DNA from: Oxalobacteraceae bacterium
GTDB taxonomy: Bacteria > Pseudomonadota > Gammaproteobacteria > Burkholderiales > Burkholderiaceae_D
Assembly (NCBI GenBank): GCA_030698225.1
Contig: JAUYNR010000009.1
Location: 1-46,112 of the forward strand
Direction of reading: 5' to 3'
Length of the DNA stretch: 46,112 bases
The position numbers and the translations under genes are program-made. Below the pieces are notes generated by a model. The model did not search any database, was not told where the DNA came from, and saw only the letters and a list, made by a program, of their open reading frames with translations. Each line of letters opens with the position of its first letter. Positions within the stretch are counted from its first letter, which is position 1. Positions 38,534 to 45,935 of this stretch are shown here, one piece after another.

Positions 38534-39865
38534 TCAGACCTTCGCCAGACCCTTGATGAAGCCGACGCTGCGTTCCAGCGAAGCCTGGATATGCGCCACC
38601 TGATCGGGTTCCAGGTGGCGGTACTTGCCGAGCACTTCAAGGTATTCGGCCAGCGGCAACGGCTGGTCCAGCGGACGGCTCAGTTGCAGGCCGTCGCGCG
38701 GGTTGAATTCCCACAGCATCACGAAGTTGGTCTCGACCGCCTTGCGCGCGACTTCGATATTTGCCTGCGACGGAAAGCGCCAGCCGGTGGTGCACGGCGA
38801 ATAGATGTGCAGGTAGGCAAAGCCGGTTTCCGCCGCCGCGATCGCCTTGTCCAGCTTTTCGTACAGGTCTTCCATGAACGCGGTCGATGCGGTCGCCACA
38901 TATGCGCAGTTGTGCATCATCATCAAGACCGGCATGTTCTTGGCGTCCTGCGTCTTGCCCTTGCCATGCTCGCCGACCGGCGTGGTGGTGGTCCAGGCGC
39001 CGAACGGGGTGCAGCTGGAACGCTGCATGCCGGTATTCATATAACCCTCGTTATCGACGCAGATGAACAGGATCTGCTCGCCGCGCTCCGCAGCGCCGGA
39101 CAGCGACTGGAAGCCGACGTCGGAAGCGCCGCCATCGCCGGCCAGCGCCATCGCGGTCACCTTGCGGCCCTGGCGCTTGTAGTGGCGCTTGATGCCGGTC
39201 AGCATCGAGGCGGTATTCGTCAGCAGCGGGTGAAATACCGGTACCTTGGTGCCGGTCAGCCCGTTGTAGCCGACCGAGCCCATGCCCGGAATGCAGCCGG
39301 GCGGCGTCGCCAGCACGGTTTCCGGTCCGACCCGGCGCAGCGTATGGCGCATGATCAGTTCGGTGTTGCAGCCCTGGCAGCCGGCCAGCCCTGGCACAAA
39401 CAGATCCTCCAGCGCGCCGACCTCGTTGTAGATGCGCGCCGTGGTCAGGTATTTCAGCGCACCGGTGGGGCACACTTTTACGCAGGCCGGGTCGCCGTCG
39501 CAGGTATCGCACTTGACCACATGCCCGGCAGCCTGATTGTGGACAATGCCGCCATAACTGCAGCCGACCGTGCATAGCAGGCAGTTCACGCATTTTTCGC
39601 CATCCCAGCCAATCACGCCGCTGGCGTCATCCCTGGTCAGCGCGCCGGCCGGACAATTGGAAACGCATTTCGGGTCGCCGCACTGGCGGCACAACGCCAG
39701 CCCGTAGCCGCCGGCCTGGTCGGCGACGATCTGGATCCGCGCATTGCTGAGGAAGTTACTAGCGTCGCTGCTGCCGCCCTTGACCTCGGCGCAGGCAGTC
39801 ATGCAGGCATTGCAGCCGTCGCACAGATCGGCCTTGAAGGAAATCGTATTGTAGGCATTGCCCAT
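38534..39865 (-). CDS. padI: Phenylglyoxylate dehydrogenase beta subunit (ferredoxin-ThDP fusion)
   Basis: A 443-residue subunit. Residues 1-about 150 form a polyferredoxin (CDGCNACMTAC, CRQCGDPKCVSNC, CVNCLLCTVGC, CDTCDGDPACVKVC). The C-terminal part is the ThDP-binding beta domain (GCQGCNTELI, GDGGASDVGFQSL, VDNEGYMNTGMQRS). This fusion matches PadI of phenylglyoxylate:NAD oxidoreductase, which makes benzoyl-CoA, CO2 and NADH from phenylglyoxylate and CoA. The ATG lies 3 bp after the padH stop with GGAGATAACAG as ribosome site. It is the last gene of the operon. Confidence 0.9.
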   Translation of the reverse strand: MGNAYNTISFKADLCDGCNACMTACAEVKGGSSDASNFLSNARIQIVADQAGGYGLALCRQCGDPKCVSNCPAGALTRDDASGVIGWDGEKCVNCLLCTVGCSYGGIVHNQAAGHVVKCDTCDGDPACVKVCPTGALKYLTTARIYNEVGALEDLFVPGLAGCQGCNTELIMRHTLRRVGPETVLATPPGCIPGMGSVGYNGLTGTKVPVFHPLLTNTASMLTGIKRHYKRQGRKVTAMALAGDGGASDVGFQSLSGAAERGEQILFICVDNEGYMNTGMQRSSCTPFGAWTTTTPVGEHGKGKTQDAKNMPVLMMMHNCAYVATASTAFMEDLYEKLDKAIAAAETGFAYLHIYSPCTTGWRFPSQANIEVARKAVETNFVMLWEFNPRDGLQLSRPLDQPLPLAEYLEVLGKYRHLEPDQVAHIQASLERSVGFIKGLAKV

Positions 39866-39868
39866 CTG

Positions 39869-41137
39869 TTATCTCCAGGTGTTCGACATCAGACTGCGCG
39901 CAGTGCGCTGCGGCTCGGCCAGAAATTTTTCGCGCAGCGGCGCCAGGTCGATCCGGCGCAGGATCAGCTGCCACATCACGCCCGGATCGAACGCGACGTT
40001 GATGCCGAAAATGCCGGTCAGGCGGTCGTCTTTCATCACGATCTTCAGGTAACTGTTGCGGCTTGCATCGACTTCGTGCAGCGCCACTTCGCCTTCGCTC
40101 TGGCTGCCGACCGAGACCGCCTGCTGGCCGAAGAAGCTGTAGGTATTCAGCGGCACTCCGCCCGGGTAATGTTTCAGGGCCGGGTCGCCGGCCATCGCCA
40201 TGCCGGCGATCTTGCCCTGCTCGACTGCGTCGGGCAGGATGCCATTGATGATCCTGACGCCGGCATCGAAGAAGCCGCGCGCCTGCGCCACATCGCCGGC
40301 GGCCCAGATGTTGGCGACCGTGCTGCGCATCGTGTCGTCGACCAAAATGCCGCGCTCGGTGGCAACGCCTGCCCCCGCCAGGAAATCGATCACCGGCGCC
40401 ACCCCGGTCGACACCAGCAGCAGGTCGGCTGCCAGTTCGGTGCCATCGGCCAGCGTCACCTGCACGCCCCTCTTTTCACCTTTGCTGTTCGGATTGGGCG
40501 CCAGTCGCACTACCTTGTTGCCCATCATCAGGCGCACGCCCTTGGCGGCAAACACGCTCTCGATGATGGCGGTAGCGTCGCGGTCGAAATAGCCGGCCAG
40601 CACGGTCGGCTGCATCTCGACCACGGTCACCTGGACTCCCGCCTTGGCCAGATTCTCGGCCGCGTGCATGCCGACCAAGCCGGCGCCGAGCACGATCGCC
40701 TGCCGGCTTCCGGCCAGCGCCTGCTGCAGCCGCACCGCATCGTCGAGGCTGCGCAGCACGTGGTAGTCGACGCTCTCCAGTCCCGGCACCGGCGGCAGCT
40801 GCGGCGCCGCACCGGTCGCCAGCAACAGCTTCCGGTAGCCGATTTCAGCGCCGCTGCAGAGGCTAACCTTGTTATCGCCGACATCCAGCGCGCTGACCGC
40901 CGCGCCTTTCCGGTAATCGACGTTGTGCTGTGCAAAATAGGCGTCGTCGCGCAGGAACACGCGCTGCGGATCGGAGCGGCCGGACACCACGTACGGCAGC
41001 ACGGTCGGCGAATACGGCAGCGCGTCGTCCTTCGACACCACGGTGACGCTGCCGGTCTGGTCGTGCATGCGGATCGCCTGCACCGCGGCCAGCGCCGCAT
41101 GGCTGGCACCGACAATCAAGTATTCAGTTTGCTGCAT
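39869..41137 (-). CDS. padH: Phenylglyoxylate dehydrogenase epsilon subunit (FAD, NAD-linked)
   Basis: A 422-residue flavoprotein of the pyridine nucleotide-disulfide reductase family. The FAD motif is YLIVGASHAALAAVQAIR, the NAD motif is AIVLGAGLVGMHAAENLA and the second FAD motif is NIWAAGDVAQ. It passes electrons from the iron-sulfur subunits to NAD, which distinguishes this five-subunit enzyme from simple ferredoxin-dependent relatives. The start MQQTEYLIVG is used (GAGGA eight bases upstream); MRNNV five codons earlier is possible. A hairpin repeat pair lies in the 113-bp gap to padG. Confidence 0.88.
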   Translation of the reverse strand: MQQTEYLIVGASHAALAAVQAIRMHDQTGSVTVVSKDDALPYSPTVLPYVVSGRSDPQRVFLRDDAYFAQHNVDYRKGAAVSALDVGDNKVSLCSGAEIGYRKLLLATGAAPQLPPVPGLESVDYHVLRSLDDAVRLQQALAGSRQAIVLGAGLVGMHAAENLAKAGVQVTVVEMQPTVLAGYFDRDATAIIESVFAAKGVRLMMGNKVVRLAPNPNSKGEKRGVQVTLADGTELAADLLLVSTGVAPVIDFLAGAGVATERGILVDDTMRSTVANIWAAGDVAQARGFFDAGVRIINGILPDAVEQGKIAGMAMAGDPALKHYPGGVPLNTYSFFGQQAVSVGSQSEGEVALHEVDASRNSYLKIVMKDDRLTGIFGINVAFDPGVMWQLILRRIDLAPLREKFLAEPQRTARSLMSNTWR

Positions 41138-41165
41138 AACATTGTTCCTCATCGTCACATAGCGA

Positions 41166-41240
41166 GTAGGTCGGAAAAGCAAAGCGCCTTCCGACATCTG
41201 ACTGGGAATTGTCGGAAGGCGCTGCGCTTTTCCGACCTAC
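41166..41240. repeat. Inverted repeat pair GTAGGTCGGA / TCCGACCTAC inside pad operon
   Basis: GTAGGTCGGA (41166-41175) and TCCGACCTAC (41231-41240) bracket AAAAGC-AAGCGCCTTCCGAC and its near-complement. Compared with the copies at 24830 and 33730, GGCGGA has become GTCGGA on the left and TCCGCC has become TCCGAC on the right, so pairing is kept. It lies between padG and padH and may set subunit ratios. Confidence 0.7.
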
Positions 41241-41250
41241 GTGTCCGCAC

Positions 41251-42474
41251 CTAATCATGTTCATTCATCCACACGGTCTCGCCCGCCGCGCCGCCATTGG
41301 CCATCGCTGCGGTGCGCTCGATCACGCGGCTGAAGTGTTCGGTCGTCAGGTCGGCACCGGCCAGTCCGCCGATGAAGCTCATCGCCGGGATCTTCACCGG
41401 TGCGTGGTACAGCGCACCGAGCATGTCCTGATACAAGGGGCCGCAATTCCAGCCGAAGCTGACCGAGCGATCCACCACGCCGACCGCCTTCACGTTGCCC
41501 AGCGCGCGCACCATCGCCTGCACCGGGAACGGCCGGAAGGTCTTGACCTTCAGCAGGCCGACCCGCTGGCCGCGATCGCGCGCTTCATCCACCGCATCCT
41601 TGGCGGCACCGGTCATCGAGCCGATCGTGACCAGCGCGTAGTCGGCGTCGTCCATCCGGTACGACTCGACCAGCGGCGCATGGTGGCGGCCGAAGCGCTG
41701 TCCCCATTCCGCGTGGACGTCCTCGATAATTTTCAATGAATTTTGCATGCCGCCGCATTGGCCCTTGCGGTAGCGCACGAACAGCGCTGGTCCGGGGCCG
41801 CCGGCACCGCCGGTCAGCGGGTCGATCGCCATCGGCCGGTCGGGGTCGAGCGCGGCGTGCCAGTTGACGTCGCGGGTGCCGAGAAACGCGGAAACCTCGG
41901 CCTGATCCGGCAACTCGACCCGGGTCGCGCCGTACGACAGGTAGTTGCCGTCATGGCAGACATTGACCGGCAGCATCACATCGTGGTGCTCGGCGATCTT
42001 GTACGCCATGATCGTGGTGTCGAGCACTTCCTGCACCGTCTCGCAATACATCTGGACCCAGCCGACTTCGCGCACCGACATCGCATCCTGATGGCCGCCC
42101 CAGACGCTCTGCGGCGTCAGCGTGTCGCGCGTGACGATCGTCATCACCAGCGGCATGCGCATGCCGGGGGTGCGCATGTACGGCTCGAACATGAACGCCA
42201 GCCCGGGGCCGCAGGTCGCGGTATAGGTGCGGGCGCCGGCCAGCGCGGCGCCGTGCAGCACCGACAGCACCGAATGCTCGCCTTCGACATCGACGATCTC
42301 GGCATCCAGTTTGCCGTCGGCGGCGAATTTTGCCAGGTATTCGACCAGCGACGACTGCGGCGTGATCGGGTAGATCGCGACCATGTCGACATTCGAAAGC
42401 GCCACGGCCAGCGCCGCCGCTTCATTGCCGTCGCAGACCGCAAATGCCGGTTTGGATTTCAACACTGCACTCAT
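41251..42474 (-). CDS. padG: Phenylglyoxylate dehydrogenase alpha subunit
   Basis: A 407-residue subunit with the pyrimidine-binding fold of 2-oxoacid:acceptor oxidoreductases: VAIYPITPQSSLVEYLAKF, DVEGEHSVLSVLHGAALAGA and TCGPGLAFMFEPYMRTPG. The second domain has DYALVTIGSMTGAAKDAVDE and VKTFRPFPVQAM. The start MSAVLKSKP follows GAGGAAATAGC. It sits after padF and a hairpin repeat. The order padE-F-G-H-I matches the phenylglyoxylate operon of denitrifying aromatic degraders. A pyruvate or other oxoacid enzyme is possible, but the attached FAD subunit and PadCD neighbours favour phenylglyoxylate. Confidence 0.9.
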   Translation of the reverse strand: MSAVLKSKPAFAVCDGNEAAALAVALSNVDMVAIYPITPQSSLVEYLAKFAADGKLDAEIVDVEGEHSVLSVLHGAALAGARTYTATCGPGLAFMFEPYMRTPGMRMPLVMTIVTRDTLTPQSVWGGHQDAMSVREVGWVQMYCETVQEVLDTTIMAYKIAEHHDVMLPVNVCHDGNYLSYGATRVELPDQAEVSAFLGTRDVNWHAALDPDRPMAIDPLTGGAGGPGPALFVRYRKGQCGGMQNSLKIIEDVHAEWGQRFGRHHAPLVESYRMDDADYALVTIGSMTGAAKDAVDEARDRGQRVGLLKVKTFRPFPVQAMVRALGNVKAVGVVDRSVSFGWNCGPLYQDMLGALYHAPVKIPAMSFIGGLAGADLTTEHFSRVIERTAAMANGGAAGETVWMNEHD

Positions 42475-42522
42475 GCTATTTCCTCGATCCGATTTCCCGC
42501 ACCGCAGGTGCGCGCGAAGCTC

Positions 42523-42545
42523 ACTTCTCCCATTTTGGGAGAAGT
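42523..42545. repeat. Hairpin repeat between padF and padG
   Basis: ACTTCTCCCA and TGGGAGAAGT pair perfectly (10 bp) around a TTT loop, followed by GTTGGGGATGAGGG. It is a diverged member of the CCCTCTCCCGC family in which the changes are complementary in both arms. Confidence 0.65.
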
Positions 42546-42577
42546 GTTGGGGATGAGGGCGAGGCTGGATAAGGTTT

Positions 42578-42868
42578 TCATGCGACCTCCTCGACCATGC
42601 TGATGGCGCCATGCGGACACTCTTGCATGCAGATGCCGCAGCCCTTGCAGGTGGCAAGGTCGAAATCGAACCAGGCGGCTTTTTCGACCACGCATTGCAC
42701 CGGGCAATACAGCCAGCACACTGCGCACTTGACGCACTTGTCGCGGTCGACCACCGGTCGCATGCTGCGCCAGTCGCCGGGCAGCATCGGGTTCAGTTTG
42801 GTGGCAATCGGACACAGGTCGCCGGGAATGGTCGATGCGTCGAACATCGGTTTGGATTGCTGGCTCAT
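42578..42868 (-). CDS. padF: Phenylglyoxylate dehydrogenase delta subunit (2x[4Fe-4S] ferredoxin)
   Basis: A 96-residue ferredoxin subunit with cysteine sets C45-C48-C51-C55 and C74-C77-C80-C84 (CVKCAVCWLYC, CKGCGICMQEC). The start MSQQSKPMFD gives the usual size of about 11 kDa, but its ribosome site is weak (GGTTGGC). An alternative ATG at 42955 overlaps the padE stop (ATGA), is in frame and would add 29 residues (beginning MKQRTPSPPTPL) that are encoded by a hairpin repeat. Which start is used is uncertain. It transfers electrons from the ThDP subunits to PadI/PadH. Confidence 0.85.
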   Translation of the reverse strand: MSQQSKPMFDASTIPGDLCPIATKLNPMLPGDWRSMRPVVDRDKCVKCAVCWLYCPVQCVVEKAAWFDFDLATCKGCGICMQECPHGAISMVEEVA

Positions 42869-42904
42869 GCCAACCGATTTTTGCGCCACCGGCGCCACGA
42901 AGCT

Positions 42905-42940
42905 CCCCTCTCCCTCTGAGAGAGGGGTCGGGGGTGAGGG
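42905..42940. repeat. Hairpin repeat between padE and padF, in frame with padF
   Basis: CCCCTCTC (42905-42912) and GAGAGGGG (42920-42927) pair around a 7-nt loop, followed by TCGGGGGTGAGGG. It belongs to the CCCTCTCCCGC family. On the minus strand it is translatable as TPSPPTPLSEGEGS in frame with padF. Confidence 0.65.
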
Positions 42941-42951
42941 AGTCCGTTGTT

Positions 42952-43524
42952 TCATGCGGCAGCCTTCCTTTCTATTGGGTACACCGCAGTCTCGTTGTAA
43001 CCGCACTGCAGCGCTTCCATGTTCTGGCGCAGGCCGGCGTCGCGAAAATCGGAATCCTGCACTGCCTGCTGCAACGCATCGAGCGAGACGAAGCCAGTCG
43101 TTTTCGCGAATGCACCGAGCATGATGGTGTTGGTGATCGAGCGCTTGAAGATGGCGAGCGCGATCGATACCGCATCGCACAAACCGACGGTTTCCACCTG
43201 CTCCGGAAACTGCAATTCGGCCAGCGGCCTGGCAGTGGTCTGGATCCACACCGCATGATCCCGGATGCCGTCGAAAATATTGGCGGCGCGGCCGACCGTC
43301 GGGTCGATGCACAGCACGCAATTCGGATGATAGATATTGGTCATCTGCCGGATCGGCCGTTCATCGAAGCGCAGGAAGCTCGACACCGGCGCACCGCGCC
43401 GCTCGAAACCGAATGACGGAATCGCGATCACGTGCTTGCCCTCCAGCACCAGTGCGGTCGCCAGGATGCCGCCAGCCATCACTGCGCCCTGCCCGCCACG
43501 ACCATGTATGCGAATTTCGACCAT
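42952..43524 (-). CDS. padE: Phenylglyoxylate dehydrogenase gamma subunit
   Basis: A 190-residue gamma-type subunit of 2-oxoacid oxidoreductases, with EIRIHGRGGQGAVMAGGIL at the N-terminus and IPSFGFERRGAPVSSFLRFD next, as in the CoA-binding gamma domain. The start MVEIRIHG follows AAGGGGTAGAG; longer in-frame readings run into padD. It is 28 bp after padD and overlaps a possible padF start by 4 bp. Confidence 0.9.
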   Translation of the reverse strand: MVEIRIHGRGGQGAVMAGGILATALVLEGKHVIAIPSFGFERRGAPVSSFLRFDERPIRQMTNIYHPNCVLCIDPTVGRAANIFDGIRDHAVWIQTTARPLAELQFPEQVETVGLCDAVSIALAIFKRSITNTIMLGAFAKTTGFVSLDALQQAVQDSDFRDAGLRQNMEALQCGYNETAVYPIERKAAA

Positions 43525-43552
43525 CTCTACCCCTTGGTTGCAGTGATAATAA

Positions 43553-44464
43553 TCAAAATCTATTCCAGCCCGGCTTGGATGCCAGGCCGCTGCCCGGACC
43601 GGCACCGCCGCGTACCGGAACGTGTGGCAGCGCATAGCCCTGGTTGTAGCCGGCGCGCACGATCAGCGTGTACTTGAACAGCCAGCCGCCGGCCACTGCG
43701 ATCAGGCCCGCCAGCGCGGTCAGCCACTGCGCCGCCGCCAGCGTTGGCTGCAGCAGCACCAGCAGCAACACCGGCATTAGCAGCAAAACCGGCGCCCAAT
43801 GGCCGATCCTGATGAAAGGCGATTCGAGCCGGTCGAGCACCGCCAGCGCCTGTTGCGGCGCGCCGTGCGCGGCCAGATTCTTGCGGTAGGCACGCCACAG
43901 CAGCGCCCGCATCAGCAGCAGCACCAGCAGTGCCGCTGGCAGCCAGGCAATATGCGGCGAGCCGGCCAACGCCGTCAGCAGCGCCAGTAAACCAACGCCT
44001 TCGGTCAGGCCGGTCGCGACGATCAGCGGCACCACCAGCTTCTGGCGCCAGGCCGGTATCCCTTTGGCCGCGTTCAGTAAACGGGCCTGACAATATAGAA
44101 ACAGCATTGCCAGCAGCGCGCCTAGCCAGAGCGCAACCGCGCTGCCCGTCGCCAGCGCGATCAGTCCGGAGCCGAACAGCAACGGCGCCAGCAGCGATTC
44201 GCGTGTCATCCACGACGTGCGCACATGCAGCATCACGTTCATCGAACGCCATGGCCGGCCGATTTCGAGCCAGACGCAAAACAGCCCGAGCGCGATCAGC
44301 ACCAACGCGGCGCAGACCGGCACCGCAGGCGAAAGCCCGGCTACGGAGGAAATGGCGGCGAACAGCAGCAGACCGGTGCCAGTGCCGCCGCCGATGAAAT
44401 TGCCGGCCGCGCGCCAGTCCCAGTTGGTCTGATGCTGCGGCCTGCTTTGGTTGCCTGCGCTCAT
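43553..44464 (-). CDS. padD: Phenylacetyl-CoA:acceptor oxidoreductase, membrane subunit (NrfD-like)
   Basis: A 303-residue integral membrane protein with about eight hydrophobic segments. Landmarks are DWRAAGNFIGGGTGTGLLLF near the N-terminus and GRPWRSMNVMLHVRTSWMTR, typical of NrfD/DmsC-type quinone-interacting anchors and specifically of PadD. The ATG overlaps the padC stop by 4 bp (ATGA). It would hand electrons from phenylacetyl-CoA oxidation to quinone. The catalytic partner PadB is not encoded in the window. Confidence 0.85.
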   Translation of the reverse strand: MSAGNQSRPQHQTNWDWRAAGNFIGGGTGTGLLLFAAISSVAGLSPAVPVCAALVLIALGLFCVWLEIGRPWRSMNVMLHVRTSWMTRESLLAPLLFGSGLIALATGSAVALWLGALLAMLFLYCQARLLNAAKGIPAWRQKLVVPLIVATGLTEGVGLLALLTALAGSPHIAWLPAALLVLLLMRALLWRAYRKNLAAHGAPQQALAVLDRLESPFIRIGHWAPVLLLMPVLLLVLLQPTLAAAQWLTALAGLIAVAGGWLFKYTLIVRAGYNQGYALPHVPVRGGAGPGSGLASKPGWNRF

Positions 44465-45108
44465 ATCTTGTCCCAGAGGTAATACATGCCGGGGTCGGTG
44501 CCGAGTTCCTCGTGCATGCGGAATTGCTTGTTTTCGCGCAGCAACTGCGAGACGTTGCTGTCCGGATCCTCGCGGTCGCCGAATGCAAGCGCGCTGGCAA
44601 TACACGAATTGACGCAGGCTGGCGTGACTTCCGGATCGACGCCCGGCTTCAGTCCATTTTCTGCCGCCGCATCGATGCGGTCGACGCAGAACGTGCACTT
44701 GGTCGCGACATTGATCCGTTTCGGGTCGGCGCGCGCCGCTTCCGACGCGCTGGCGCTGTCGTTGTACGCAAAGTGGGCGCGATGCACGATTTGGCGCGCC
44801 TGATACGGACAGGCGACCGCGCAATAGCCGCAGCCGATGCAGACGTCGTAGTCGATGGTGACCAGACCGTCGGCCCGTTTCATGGTCGCTTGCGACGGAC
44901 ACACTTCGACGCACGGCGGCTCGCTGCAATGCATGCAGCCGACCGGCACGAAGCTGCGATTGACGTCCGGATATTCGCCGCTTTCAAAATCGAGCACCTT
45001 GCGCCATTGCACCCCGGGCGGCGTCGCATTCGCATGCCGACATGCCGCCGTGCAAGTCTGGCAGCCGACGCAACGGCGCAGATCGACCACCATCACATAG
45101 CGTGTCAT
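44461..45108 (-). CDS. padC: Phenylacetyl-CoA:acceptor oxidoreductase, iron-sulfur subunit
   Basis: A 215-residue DmsB/PhsB-type ferredoxin with four cluster motifs: CVGCQTCTAACRHAN, CMHCSEPPCVEVCPS, CIGCGYCAVACPYQA and CTFC...CVNSC. It links a molybdopterin subunit to the membrane anchor PadD. The start MTRYVMVVDLRRC follows AAGGTGATG. In known pad operons padB lies directly before padC; here the upstream gene is instead an FlK-like thioesterase 32 bp away. Without PadB this could serve another molybdoenzyme, but the padD and padEFGHI neighbours favour the phenylacetyl-CoA assignment. Confidence 0.86.
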   Translation of the reverse strand: MTRYVMVVDLRRCVGCQTCTAACRHANATPPGVQWRKVLDFESGEYPDVNRSFVPVGCMHCSEPPCVEVCPSQATMKRADGLVTIDYDVCIGCGYCAVACPYQARQIVHRAHFAYNDSASASEAARADPKRINVATKCTFCVDRIDAAAENGLKPGVDPEVTPACVNSCIASALAFGDREDPDSNVSQLLRENKQFRMHEELGTDPGMYYLWDKI

Positions 45109-45140
45109 GTCATCACCTTCAGGTTAATCTGCTGCGAGAG

Positions 45141-45566
45141 TCATGCTGCCGACTGAGACGCCGGGCTTGCGGTGAGCGCCGCCTTGGCGGCCACCTTGGC
45201 GCGCAGCTTGTCGACCTGGACCACGAAACGGCCGTGCTCGCCGCGGCTGATCTCTTCGGCGCCATCGCGCGCGACCAGCAGGAAATTGACCTTGCGTCCC
45301 TCCACCGCGGTGACCGTGACCGTGATCTCGACCTCCATGCCGAGCAGGGTTGCGCCGCCATGCATGATGTTGATGCCGGTGCCGACCGAATCCTCGCCGG
45401 CGTCGCAGAAGCCGAGCAAAAACTCGCGGCAGGCGACCTCGAAATCGCGCACCAGTTCCGGCGTCGCATACACGCGCAACTGTTCGCCCAGAAAATCAAC
45501 GGTACGCGGCTTGTCGATCGTGATGCGCCGTGTCGCGGTTAATCCCGCCTGCAGTGTGTCTTTCAT
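45141..45566 (-). CDS. FlK-like hotdog thioesterase heading the pad operon
   Basis: A 141-residue hotdog protein. From memory of the fluoroacetyl-CoA thioesterase FlK, the segment SVGTGINIMHGGATLLGMEV aligns with its SLGTAICVTHTAATPPGLTV. The catalytic Thr42-Glu50-His76 of FlK then correspond to T35, E43 and H69 here with equal spacing. It is the first gene of the pad operon, with its own promoter and a GGAGACGAAA ribosome site. A likely role is hydrolysis of an activated acyl-CoA such as phenylglyoxylyl-CoA or phenylacetyl-CoA; fluoroacetate resistance is unlikely in this setting. The function is inference. Confidence 0.75.
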   Translation of the reverse strand: MKDTLQAGLTATRRITIDKPRTVDFLGEQLRVYATPELVRDFEVACREFLLGFCDAGEDSVGTGINIMHGGATLLGMEVEITVTVTAVEGRKVNFLLVARDGAEEISRGEHGRFVVQVDKLRAKVAAKAALTASPASQSAA

Positions 45567-45590
45567 TTTCGTCTCCGGATTTATGATTCA

Positions 45591-45613
45591 AATTTATACT
45601 ACAAATATTAATT
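45591..45613. promoter_or_regulatory. Inverted repeat in the pad operon leader
   Basis: AATTTATA and TATTAATT (7 of 8 complementary) flank a seven-base spacer. The site lies just downstream of the predicted transcription start and 25 bp before the thioesterase ATG, where a bound repressor would block transcription. It shares TATACTA with AT-rich inverted repeats at 11062 and 34407. Confidence 0.4.
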
Positions 45614-45622
45614 TTCGTATCA

Positions 45623-45651
45623 AGTTTAGGGCGACGAATGATGGATGTCAA
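45623..45651 (-). promoter_or_regulatory. Sigma-70-type promoter of the pad operon
   Basis: On the minus strand TTGACA (45651-45646) and TAAACT (45628-45623) are separated by exactly 17 bp. The -35 is a perfect match and the -10 matches four of six positions. Transcription would start about 50 nt before the thioesterase ATG. No competing promoter is needed before padC. Confidence 0.65.
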
Positions 45652-45692
45652 TACAAAATTGCAGCAATTACATTTAGTGCAAACGGTCTGAA

Positions 45693-45839
45693 ATGATGTA
45701 TCAGAAAGAAACACGCAAACCGGTTGATGCCAACGTTCTTCCAAAACTCGTAATAGAACTGCATAGCGTGGACGATGCTAGCTGCGTCACGTGCAGAGGC
45801 ACCCTCAACTGGCATAAAATACATGGAAAATCTGTTTGA
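45693..45839 (+). CDS. Possible 48-residue ORF of unknown function
   Basis: An ATG at 45693 (with a second at 45696) opens 48 codons beginning MMYQKETRKPVDANVLPKLV and ending in TGA. It contains a CVTC pair. No ribosome site is visible and the codon third positions are less GC-rich than those of the neighbours, so it may be chance or a remnant. Listed only because it fills most of the gap. Confidence 0.15.
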   Translation: MMYQKETRKPVDANVLPKLVIELHSVDDASCVTCRGTLNWHKIHGKSV

Positions 45840-45862
45840 TATAAAACTATTATTGCCGCATA

Positions 45863-45873
45863 ATGCACTGCAT
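45863..45873. promoter_or_regulatory. Palindrome ATGCACTGCAT upstream of korA
   Basis: Five-base arms with one central base, embedded in ATAATGCACTGCATATTCC. The iorA control region has the similar ATAATGCATTATATTTC, so the two 2-oxoacid oxidoreductases may share a regulator. Weak evidence. Confidence 0.3.
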
Positions 45874-45935
45874 ATTCCACTAAATCGCGGCTGCCGCCAC
45901 TCCAGCGCAGCGCGCCACTACCAAGGATGAGGGCC

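Larger units (their letters stand above)
45567..45935. other. Divergent control region, pad operon and korA
   Basis: A 369-bp AT-rich gap between the thioesterase and korA starts. It contains the pad promoter and leader inverted repeat, a 48-codon open frame (45693-45839) and the small palindrome ATGCA-C-TGCAT (45863-45873) about 63 bp before korA. Confidence 0.6.

Noticed and set aside
45141..45566. Fluoroacetate-resistance gene
   Set aside because: The FlK-like residues are present, but the gene heads an aromatic-acid operon with no fluorometabolite genes nearby.
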